A stretch of DNA of 34,633 bases from Acanthaster planci (lineage: Eukaryota; Echinodermata; Asteroidea; Valvatida; Acanthasteridae): the NCBI RefSeq assembly GCF_001949145.1, contig NW_019091383.1, forward strand, positions 273,081 through 307,713, written 5' to 3'. The notes beneath the pieces are model-generated. The model was not told the origin of the DNA, did no database searches, and saw only the letters and a list, made by a program, of their open reading frames with translations. Position numbers and translations under genes: made by a program. Positions 9,529 through 21,000 of the stretch are shown here, piece by piece (position 1 is the stretch's first letter; the number at the start of each line of letters is the position of its first letter).

Positions 9529-12010
9529 ATGTTTCACAGTACTACTCATGGCAAACAGGCAACAGTGTGAGTAGCCTAACGTTAGGCCGGAAAGTTTTGG
9601 CTTGCAAGGCTTGTAAAGATGCTCTTTCTTCTTCGTGAACCATCACTGATCATGACCATCGATCATACAGACACATTTACCTAGGCTAGGCTATTCTACG
9701 TCTAACGTGAAGGCCTACAGTCATTGGACTAAATAAGACTCCGAGCCAAGTTAGGCTAGGCCTAGTTAGAACTTCTTTGAACTTGACTGAAAATGTGTTT
9801 GCCTAGGGTCTCTTGTTTGTTTCTCAAACGTTAGTCTGATAAAACGATCTGTTTTACAACGCCTGAACTAGTACTATTGAATACTGAAGGTCAAATGTAA
9901 CATTTTTTTCCAATCTCCCTGAATTATCAAAACGTTAGGCCTACTTATGATAATTGAATATCCTGAACTGGCTATTTTCGATTAAACTGGACAGGGCCTT
10001 GAGACCTTCAACCTGTCCACTGTTTACTGTTCCTGTATTTCTGAGTGATTTAACATTGCAACCATGGCAACTGTGTGTCATATGCCAACTCCATTTTTAA
10101 TTCTCTTATCAGACGACCATTCATCAAGCACAAGTCATGTGCTGTTCCTCTTCCTCCGTCATCAATGGATGACATCTTCAGCTCACAGGCTTTTCAGGAG
10201 GATTGTGAACATGGTGGAGATGATAATGAAATAAGCATACCTGCATCACAGCTTATCAGAGAAAACAATTTCAAAGGTTGAAGCACTATTACAAATCCAA
10301 ACATTTTACTTTTTAAACAGGTTTAGATCCACTGAGTTTAATGTGTAATAAATTTGGCCTAGTTACAGCTACAAGAAATTTGTTCACAAGACAAAACTTG
10401 AAGTTTTAACTGTCGTGTCTAATACAGGCACTTACATCCTCTTTAATGGCACTTAGAGAGGTGAGACAGTTGATGGTAGTACTCTTGTTTGTTAATGGAA
10501 GTTTTCTTTAAATATCAACTGCAAATGCTGTGATCTCAGTTGATAAACTTGTTATCAGATTTGTGTCCATAAAGCTTTTAAAATCCTTTCATTGAGAATT
10601 TTTGAACAGAATGTCATTGCTGTAGGGGTATTTGGAAACCTTTATTAGGTAAATTCACCTTTTAGCATAATTTTGTAATTGACAAGATTGACTGTATCCT
10701 AACCTTTCAGCATCACCTTGTTTTTCTCTTCAAAATAAAGTGCCAACGGCTTCTCGTGGGATTTTAAAAAGAAGTCATCACACAGTCAACAGGGACCCTC
10801 TAGAGGACAGCTTCTTTGGATCACAGAGTCAGAGTTTATTTGATAGAAACAGCCAGTATGAAAACCCTACAGCGTCAGATTTTGATGATGATAGCGATGA
10901 AGAGTTATTCAGCAGTCAGCAACCTGTTGCAAGCCAGCAGCTATTTTCTCTAAGTGATGATTGGATACCAAGTTCTCAGCCAGTGAGGTATATGCAATAA
11001 GATTGCTTGTACTTGATTTTGTCAGAGCATTAAACTTTTCAAAATTGAAATATAACCAAAAGTGCCAACAAATTCAGATATATTTCAGATTTATATACAG
11101 AAATTTGGTTGCAATGATGCCGTACATAGATACAAAGTGAATTAGAAGATAAACATCTATTCAATGGAAATAGAACTAATTATGAATCCAGTGCACATGA
11201 AAATGTAGCTGTATCCAAAAATAAAAAGAACTAAATCAGACTTGAGGACCTATCCCCCAAGTAAGATTCATACCAGACAGACCTGTCATTGAAGAATTAT
11301 CGATTAACTAAAGACTTGTATGGAAATTATAAGTAAAAAAGCTTATGAAGTGAATTTCATATGATAATTCTTTAAGCTGTAAAATTCTTTTCAGACAGAG
11401 GCAGAAGTTTATACCGTCTTTCACTCCCAAGAGAGTGAGAATAGCTGATGATGCAGTTAGTCACAGAACGAGTAACTCCAGATTGGAAAACTTTGAAAAT
11501 CACATCAGTCAAACACCAGCTTTGGTAACAGAAAGCCCATACAGTCCCCTGGATATTCCTGGTGAGTGATTTGTTCATAGAAGCTCATATTGGGACTCTC
11601 CAAGCTTAACAGTCCTAAGGTTCTTTTATTTCCTGTCTTTTTTTCCTCATGAATGTGTAACTAAAGCCTCAAGATTTCATTTAGATCTTTACAGTTAGTT
11701 TTAAAGAAAAAATAAATTCTTATTAAAGAAACCTGTATCAAGTTATTTTTCTAGTGCGCTTTTACTTCTAAAAATCCTACAGAAAGCTGGGATATGCCAC
11801 ACTAACACCCAGATGATGATCTGAATCAACTGAACTGCACATGTAGAGCAAATCAAATTAATTAGGATCTATATTAGTGACAGATTTGATTCCTATATAT
11901 TCATGTTGGGTGTTCACAGCATTTGATTTTTAAAACTTTATTATCAGGATTCACAACCCCTGGTGGAACAACATGTCCTGGCAGCACGCTACGCCCTGTC
12001 AATGAGATTC
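9529..12010 (+). other. HFM1: HFM1 N-terminal region, exons 1-5, SQ-rich
   Basis: Exons 9529-9566, 10113-10276, 10741-10987, 11395-11561 and 11948-12010 encode about 226 residues. The start ATG at 9529 is the first in a 38-base exon whose phase 2 end matches the next acceptor. This part is poorly conserved. It is acidic and rich in Ser-Gln pairs, with three similar peptides DDIFSSQ, DSFFGSQ and EELFSSQ. The tail of exon 5 reads LRPVNEI, matching the vertebrate segment just before the helicase domain. Exon 3 has two in-frame acceptors, after 10710 and 10740. The second is preferred because a branch-point-like CCTAAC lies too close to the first. Exon 1 and exon 2 are supported by phase and context only. 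Confidence 0.8.
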
Positions 12011-15000
12011 GTATCCTTTCTGCGTATAGTGCAGTAACTACAATTTTAAAAAGGCTTACTAGATATTGCCGCCAAAAAAGTCTCTCCTTTAATTGTAACA
12101 ATATCTTTAGATTTATCAACATCCATAGTATTCCATACGCTATCGCAGCAAGAAGTTTCTCAAGATTAGGTAATGATAGCCTTCCAAGCAATAGCCCAAC
12201 TTTCTGTTTCTTTTCCAACAAATTTCTATAGCAATGTTAATTTTAAGTCACTGAGATTATCAAACAGATTGGCTCCTTCATTGACTGTCAGATTGAATTC
12301 CTTAATAAGTTCACCGTAGCCAAGAAATACAGAAGTGTGTTTCCCTTTCCGTACTTTAATATTGTGCAGTCCAAGGTGTTGGATGATGTGAGGAGAAAAG
12401 TACTTCATTTTTTATTAAAAGGAAGAGAAATATCGAGCCCTTACAAATAATATAACATCTTAATTTAATATTCAGAAATAGCATGTCCACATTTTCAATA
12501 TAGTCATTTAGGTAATCCCTTGAAACAAAGGTGTCAGAGAGGGAAGTGTCGTGCTGATTGCATAAGTCCCCTCCTCCAACTCACCCAAAAACTTGACTCT
12601 TGAGAATGCAATGAACCATTTTAGCAATTTCAACCCCCCCCATTCAAGAAATTTAAATTAGGTTCTTCCAGAGTTCAGTTTTTGTCTTTGTTTTTATTTG
12701 TTGAATGTTCAGTACTCACATCAGTGTTAGAACTGTAATCAATCCTTGATGTGATTCTTACTAGAGTAGGAGCTGTTAAACAGTGAGACCTCTATTACTC
12801 AAGATATGCCATATTAAAATATTAAGATAAATGTAGCGTGTGCCTAGGAAAAATAGGCAGGCATTGTTTTTTTCTGTCTATCAAAAGGTCGGTGTGCCCA
12901 TTCCTAAAAGTCTAGCAACCGTGATGAGTTCACATGATGAGTGTTCTCAATTTTGTTCCCATTTTTAAAAACTTTCTTCTAAGGTGCTGTATACAGACAA
13001 GCACATGGTTGTGTGTGCTCCAACTGGGTCAGGCAAGACAGCTGTGTTTGAGTTAGCCATCGTACATTTGCTGATGGCAATGAAAAGCAGCGCAGTCAAA
13101 GCCAAGATTGTGTACAGTGAGTACATGCAACAAGCGTTGAATTCTTGTCAGCTTGTCCGGATTAAATTCAACTCAAAGTGTGCCAGTTTGGAGGAAGATT
13201 GAGTCAAGCTTACACTTAAGTTTGATGACAAGAGAAAAGATGGTAATATTAAAGGCCTGCAAATTCACATGAAGTTCCAACAATTGATCTTTTTTTGTAA
13301 AAAGACAAGTTTCCTTTCTGTAAACAGTATATATTTTTAGCGAATGTTGAGTTGGTGACCAACAAAGATAACAATGCGCGCAGTTTAACACCTACATCAG
13401 TTAAGGTGAACACTGTACATGCCGTGGTCTGTGTTTTATCATAGTGGCCCCGATCAAAGCCTTGTGCAGTCAACGATGTCAAGACTGGAAGGACAAATTT
13501 GAGCCTTTAGGACTGAAGTGCCAGGAACTGACTGGCGACACTGAACTGGATGACTATTTTCAGCTACAAGAGATCAACATTGTCATGACAACTCCTGTAG
13601 GTTCAGAAATCCTCATCATATATTCACAAAACCATGCCTAAAGTGTCCCAGTCTTGTAGATTCACCGTCAGCGATGAAAACTCAAAATACTGTTTTTGAA
13701 GAATTAAAGTGACAAAGGACACACCAAACGATGTATCATTGAAATTGTATTCAGTAGTCTCAGGTGCAATGGTGATACAGTTATTGTTTCGATGCATTCT
13801 TTCTTTCCTCAGGAGAAATGGGATAGCATGACCAGAAAATGGAGAGACAATAAATGTCTGGTTCAGTTAGTGAAATTGTTCCTCATCGATGAGGTATCTG
13901 CCAAAGATTTCTACTGTTAAAAGCATAAAAATCACAGAAGTGATATTTAAATTGAATACCTTTCAAGTTTGTGTCCGTAAAATGTAGTGGACATAATCCT
14001 GCTGGACTTTTTTAAAACGGAGTTTAATTGGGATTGAGTCCTGGCACTGCTTCAAGAAGTTGTTTAAGGGTGCCAGTAGCAGAAAAATATTTGTAAACAT
14101 GTCTAAACGTTTTCTCTCCAACTCCCCAAAAAGTGTAAAATGTGGTCCTTAAACACAAATTTCCCGCTGCCTTAAATGTAGAGTTTATCGCAATTGCTTG
14201 ATCACAAGTGAAAAGCACTACTGTTTGTCCATTGGTTCTTTATGGAGTATAAGACACATGTTTTGCTTTTCCCTCAGGTGCATTCGCTGAATGAGGAAAA
14301 CAGGGGTGCCACTGTGGAAGCAGTTATCAGCCGTATGAAGACAGTGCAGGCCGCTGCGGTCAGAGAGGCAACAAGGAAGGACAGGAAAGAGGAAGAGGAC
14401 GCACCAGGGCTGAGATTCCTTGCCGTCTCAGCTACCATCCCAAATATGGAAGATGTAAGGCCAGAAAATCGAAACATTGAAACTATGGCAAACACAAAAA
14501 ATGTCACTGAGAAATCAGTGCGACCTCTCTTCTATGACGAAAGTGTGTCAAATTATTATATTTTTTTGCAGGTGGCCGCTTGGCTGGAAACTGGCGGAAA
14601 GCATGCAGTTTATCACAGGTAAGGATTTGATCACGTGGGCATCACATCTGTAAATTTTCTCATTCGGATAACTTTAGTTCACTTTCTATTTCTCATTATG
14701 ATGCGGGTTGGCTATTTGAACTTACAATGTTCGTAAACTAATAATTTGGCTTTTAGTGCGTACGTGAATACTATTTAACGTAGGATTACAGGTAAGTTGT
14801 TTTAGTTTTGTGGATCAAAGTATACTTTATAAATTGGGTTATGAAAGGGAAAAGTTCAACCCTGTATGGATTTTAATTTTGCAGAATAGACGAATGTCAT
14901 CGGCCTGTCAAACTGAGAAAGGTGGTATTGTCCTACCCCTGCTCTGAGCGGCAATCTGAATTCCGCTTTGATCTGTCCCTCAACTACAGGCTCAGTGGTG

Positions 15001-18000
15001 TCATACACACTTACTCTGACCAAAAGCCTACTCTTGTGGTGAGCTCTATGAAAACAGTTGAAGGCATCTTGTCAAAAGATGCACTTATAAAATCATTTAG
15101 AGCATTGAGTAAATAAGTTTTCAGTGGTTTGTACTGTCTATGGATTACTTAGAGACAGTTTGAAACTTAAAGCACTTCAGAATATTCAGAAAAAAATACA
15201 TATCATTTTGTTATTAAGATGTTAATGTGAGTTATAAAATCCATAACAATAATATGATTATTCTCAAACAATTGCATTTACCTTTGATGTAAGTTCTGTG
15301 CGACTCGTAAAAGTGTTCAGCAAGCAGCCGCCATACTAGTCAAAGAAGCCAGGTTCGTTATGAATACCAAGCACCGCCAACGATTACAGAAGACAACTAA
15401 CCTGATCAGAGAAGCAAAACTCAGAGGTAAAAGTCGTCAATATAAATTCAGTAAGATGAACTCCACTGTATTTAGAGCATACAAAATATTGAGCTTGTCT
15501 TTTGATTCAGGAGTTTAGCTTTCATTTGTTCAATTAAGGGTCGTTGTGAAATGAGGTTGGCATTTGAAGCAAGATATGGGACGGAGAGAACCCCCCGCCT
15601 TTGTGTTGGTCATTGTTTGATTGGAATCTCAGGATTTCTTTACAGACTTCTAGGGGGGATGTGTTAGGTAACAATAGTCTAGAGTGTGTATAGGGATTGG
15701 ACAGGTAAGGGGGGTACCCCTCCGTCCCATATCTTGCCTGGTATAGAGGTTGTGCACCGCGTTGGGTAGCATACTTCGAAAACATGTTCTCTAATGGTTC
15801 ATATAAAGTGTACACAAACCATCTCAGCTTATTTTGGTGTTCAAATTTTGAATCAGATGACTCCACTTCAGAGAAATTCAAGCTCCATTCACTCAAGAAG
15901 AAACTTTAAGACTTTGTGAAAAATCAGAAACATCAAATATCGGGTTTATCAATCTATATATCCTCTTCAAAATTTTTGCAGAAACACTACTCCATGGTGT
16001 AGGATATCACCATGCTGGCCTGGATGCCCAAGATAGGAAATTTGTGGAAGAAATGTTCGTCCGTGGAGATCTCCCTGTACTCTGTGAGACATCAGGCATT
16101 TTTCAATCTTGAAATAAACCAGTTTATTCCAAATTTTGTTTAATATCTAGAAATGAATGAAATATTTTTGCCAAACCCGGATCTAAAACCACTCATCCCC
16201 TGAAAATGCTCTAAATTACATCACACGATAGACGGACTGAGTTTTTATGGAATTTCACTGTCAACAGAAATCATATCATGCTGGGTTTTCCTGTTCCAAA
16301 CTACTGTTTGTCTAGAAAACTCTGAGCTAGACAATGAGAAATGATTGTAGTCAACTATATATTGGAAGAATTATACACAAGACTAGGGGACTCTTATTTT
16401 GCCGTCTTGCTCCAGTTGCAACCAGCACCTTAGCCATGGGTGTCAACCTACCAGCCCACCTGGTGGTGGTGAAGTCCACCCAGCACTATGTGTCCGGCAT
16501 GTACTGCGAGTACACCGAGACACAGATTCTGCAGATGATCGGCAGGGCTGGGAGGCCACAGTTTGATATCTCAGCCACTGCCGTCATTATGACCAAGCAT
16601 GAGAACAAGGTGGGTGAAACAAGAAAGAAGCAGTGTTGTCATCTTAGGAAAACTAATGTAAGGTTGAAAGCATTCTCAGTGGTATGGTAGTTAAGTAAGC
16701 AGGTTACAAAATGGTACTACTTGAAAATTAACCATGTAAAAGAAGCTAGAATAGGTGGCTGTTAGCAATGTATTGATCAAAAGTAAAATAAGTAACCATA
16801 GCCTTGTGTGTTTATAGTTCACAGCCTTGTAGACTAACTCTTCATAATGAGGGCATCCCAGTTGATTTCTTGATATGGTCATAAATTATTCTCTCTCATG
16901 AAGTGAAAGTTCCAGATGTCAAACAATTTTAACTCGTAGCCATAAATAAACTGATTCAAGTTGATACGGCCCACGCAATACAAATATTCTTGTTCTTTTG
17001 ATCTGATATGCTTCATTAAAGACCTTGTCTTGTCTTTGTTTTATCTAGAGGAAGTATGAAGCCCTGTTGAATGGATGTGATCATATTGAAAGCAGGTAAG
17101 GCTCAAACAGTACTTATCAGACATAAACCATGTAATTCTGTCAACTTCAATATCAAGGATCTTGTCAGGAAAAGTTTAACAGACACTTAAACCTAGAATG
17201 CGTTAGTAACAGTTTGAATTGGGGGGGGGAATAATTAAATACAGAAAGTAGATATTGCCATTTGTTCCTTGCAACTGAAGGCTGACTTTCTCGTGATTGC
17301 ATTGAACTAGTCATCTGGTATTTTCCCTACAGCCTTCATAACCACCTGATAGAACACCTGAATGCTGAGATAGTTTTACACACCATCAGTGACATCTCCA
17401 TAGCACTAGAGTGGCTCAAGTCCACCTTCCTGTACATCCGCATCATGAAGAATCCCTTCCACTATGGCATCCCGGTGGGTCTAAGCACGGAGCAGCTGGA
17501 GAAGAAACTACAAGGTGAGTGGTAGGCGGGTCCATGGCTTAGCTGATCTCTTTCTGACTTTTCCAACACTGAAGGAATTAGCATCCCAGATACTGGAAGC
17601 TTTTTCATTGCATGATACGAGGACTGTTTAAATAATGCTTACATAGGTAAAGAGTACATCATGAATTTTATTCTAACCATAAAGCCCTGTGTGGAAAATT
17701 CAATAGAAGCTGAAATCAAGTCAAGTAGGTTATTGGATGTTAAATCATGGAAACAAAGCATTACATAAAGTCATCTCATTTAATTGGCAAGGATTACTCC
17801 CCCAGATAGTTGAGAAAATTACTTTCTTAACTCCAGTTAAATTCAGTTGCCAAATGGCCTAACAGTTGCAGCATCAGCTACTCTGAAAGCGTCTTGGATC
17901 TCATCAATTGTTGATGAATTGTTGATATTTATTTTTCTTTAGATATGTGCATCAGAAATCTGAATCTGTTGTCAAACTTTGGACTTGTCAAGATGGACCC

Positions 18001-21000
18001 AGAAACCATGGATCTCAAACCACTGGGTAAGTCATACATTTTAAGTGCCCTTCTCGAGCCTATGCAACAAACCATTCGTGAAATTAATTGGAGTGCCTGA
18101 CAGCAACTCGGTCGGAACAAAACTAAGGATAAGCAAATTAAACTATCAGTTTTTGGACTACTTACAGAAACAGGCCGGCTGATGGCAAGATATTGCATTG
18201 CCTTTGACACCATGAAGCAGTTCAGTAAAATATCAGGAAGAGAGTCCATTGAAGATCTGGTAAGTTGGCCAAGGATTACAAGAGAAAACAGCCTTGGAGG
18301 ACTACAGAACATATTTTGTCATTTAAAAAGTGAAAGTAAGGCCGAAAGAATCTGTTGTCTCTGGTCTAGCTGATTTCAAGCATATACATCAACCTTTTTC
18401 TGGCCAAATGCTTATTTTCAAGGATTTGGCAAAAGTGAAAAGTCCACTTCTAGAGGAAAGGTACCTGGATTGAATATTTGTTGAGCATTAATAAAAGAAC
18501 CTGAATTTTCAATTTGTGTTTCTTGACTTAATTTCAGATAAACAAAAGAACACTTTAGATGTTGATTTGTGATTATTTCCAGTCCATGAGGATTACAACA
18601 AAATGGCCTGAAGACGTAATCCCCAATTTCTGTTTTTTTTTACCCAGATAACCATGTTGTGTAAGTGCAAGGAGTTTTCAGATATTCAGTTGAGAGTCAA
18701 CGAGAGAAAGATCCTGAATACACTCAACAGAGACAAGAACCGAGTGACCATCAGGTTCCCCATGAAGGGCAAAATTAAGTCTACAGACATGAAGGTTAAC
18801 TGGTAGGTGAATGGCGTCTTGTTTTTGCTTTGTAACTTTGAGCACTGCTGTGTATGGGAACCACTTCGTTCAAATGCATCAGATAGAGAGTTTTGAATCG
18901 TAAATAGTAAGATATAAGACGTTTGTTTCCTCATTCTGACGCCTTGATACATCTGCTTATTTCATTGGATATAATTGTTGGAATAATTTGTTTGCCTACT
19001 TCACCAGGAAAACCTCTTTGCAGGTTTCCTATTTCTTTCAGTTTAGCAGATGTTACAGGAGTGATCCTTTTGTTCAAACATCTATAATACATCTACTGCG
19101 TGGATGAAAGACATAAATAAGCTTGCTATTTTAATATGAGAAAGTTGCCTGAATGCTTGTCTGCCAAGCACTGGGCAATTTTTTTTTCATTAGAATCTTC
19201 TCAATCTTTTTTTTTAGCTTGGTCCAAGCTACCCTGGGTTGCCTACCCATCCAGGACTTTGGTCTATCTCAAGACGGCACTCGAATCTTCAGAGCAGGAC
19301 AGAGACTCACAAGATGTAAGTCTGAATAGTCCAAATCCGGTAAAAGGAACCACAACCAAAGAAATCAACTTCCCAAAAAATCTCTGTATTTTTAAACTGA
19401 AAATGTTAGTGTTTAAATGTATTAGGCAAATTTAAATGGAGGAAGTTAAACAACTTATTTTTGAACAAAAAAAATGAATAGCATCATTAAACTTAACACA
19501 AAAGATAATGATATTTCACTGAATCCTCTTTTCAGTTATACTGTTTGTTTTTTCCCTCTAGGTCTTCTGGAGTATCTGACACAGAGAAATGACTTCCAAG
19601 TGCTCCTACACGCAGCAGTTATTTCCAAGTGCTTCAGAGCCAGACTGTGGGAGAACTCCAAGAGTGTGGCGCGTCAGATTGACAAGATCGGTCCTGCCTT
19701 AGGCACTGCTTTGGTCAATGCTGGCATTGTCAACTTCCAGAGACTGGAGAGCACAAACCCAAGGGAACTTGAGCTGGTACGCCTAAAGTTAGAAACGAAA
19801 GAGACAAGCTTCTTAAAATTAAAAGAATACCTGCATTACTTATATATGTTTTCGTCACCATTGTCTGTTAAATTTTTCTTTCAATGTAACTCAAGTTTGC
19901 CATCACAATAAGGCAGTATGGTTTCAAGAAGCTCAAAACTACTTGGAGTGCTTGCGAAATCCAATTATCAGAACTTACAGGAGGTTTCTGTATTTTGTTA
20001 TTAGATCTTGAATAGGCATCCCCCCTTTGGCAACCAGATCCTTGATGCTGTCACTCATCTGCCTAAGTATGATGTCTCCCTTGAGCAGGCAAGTAACCCA
20101 GGCTGACAATTTTGTACTGTTGGTAAGGTTCCGCTAGACCTGCATATAATCTTGTCACACTTTTCAGTCACACTAACTTAGAATACACAGGACGTTTCAG
20201 CCTCCACAATTAAGATTACACACTCCGCACACTCCAGGCAGTTAGAGAAATCTATTGGTAAAGTCTTGATTTGAATCTCTTACCCTAAAATTGTGGGGTT
20301 TTTTTTCTCCCTGCAGGCTCCAAGGTACAGCAGCCAGTCAGCTGAGATCACCGTCACCATCACTCTGATGAACCGGGCAAAGTTGGCCGAGAAACAGACG
20401 GCTAAGCGCAGCCATGGCTGCCTGCTGCTGATTGGTGATGCCGATAATTGCATTGTCTACAAACAGAGAATCACGTAAGATGGGTGTAGTTTTTAACGTT
20501 CAAACTAGAGGATGGAATGAGCGGTACAAGACTAGTGGAGGGGGGAAATGAAGGGTCTGCTTGCTCAGTTTAACTGTGGTCGCTGGTTGCTGGTGCTTAT
20601 ACGTGAATCGTCTGCAGAGAATCGTGTACGATTGAGGTTGATTTTTGGTATCAAATTAGAAAAGTAAAAGAGGAAGTTGACACAAGGACGTGTATGTAAA
20701 TGTGGATAAGATGGAATGGGGTTAAGGGTAAGATGGCCTAGAAATGTTAATGAAAATGTGTTAATGGTTATAGCAAAATTACCCCTGTAAAAATTGGGGT
20801 GGCGAAGGGGAACAAATGTGGATGGATTGATTGTAACTTAGTGATTGCATTCCAGAGATATTCAGCTTCTAAGAGGAGGGCCATGGTGCAAGAGGATTGA
20901 TGTCAAGAGAGCGAACAAAGCCGAGGAACTCAGCATCAATCTCATCAGCCAAGATTATGGTATCACTTCTGAATAAAAAGCTGCATACTCTTTTAAAGTT

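Noticed and set aside
11901-12221. 106-codon minus-strand open frame crossing HFM1 exon 5.
   Set aside because: Its part over exon 5 is the antisense of conserved HFM1 sequence; only the portion beyond 12011 looks independently coding-like, and that is described separately.
12427-12525. Possible remnants of the missing HFM1 exon: AAATATCGAGCC (KYRA) and a frame reading CPHFQYSHL.
   Set aside because: The two pieces are spaced wrongly, the first runs into a stop, and the phases do not fit the flanking exons.
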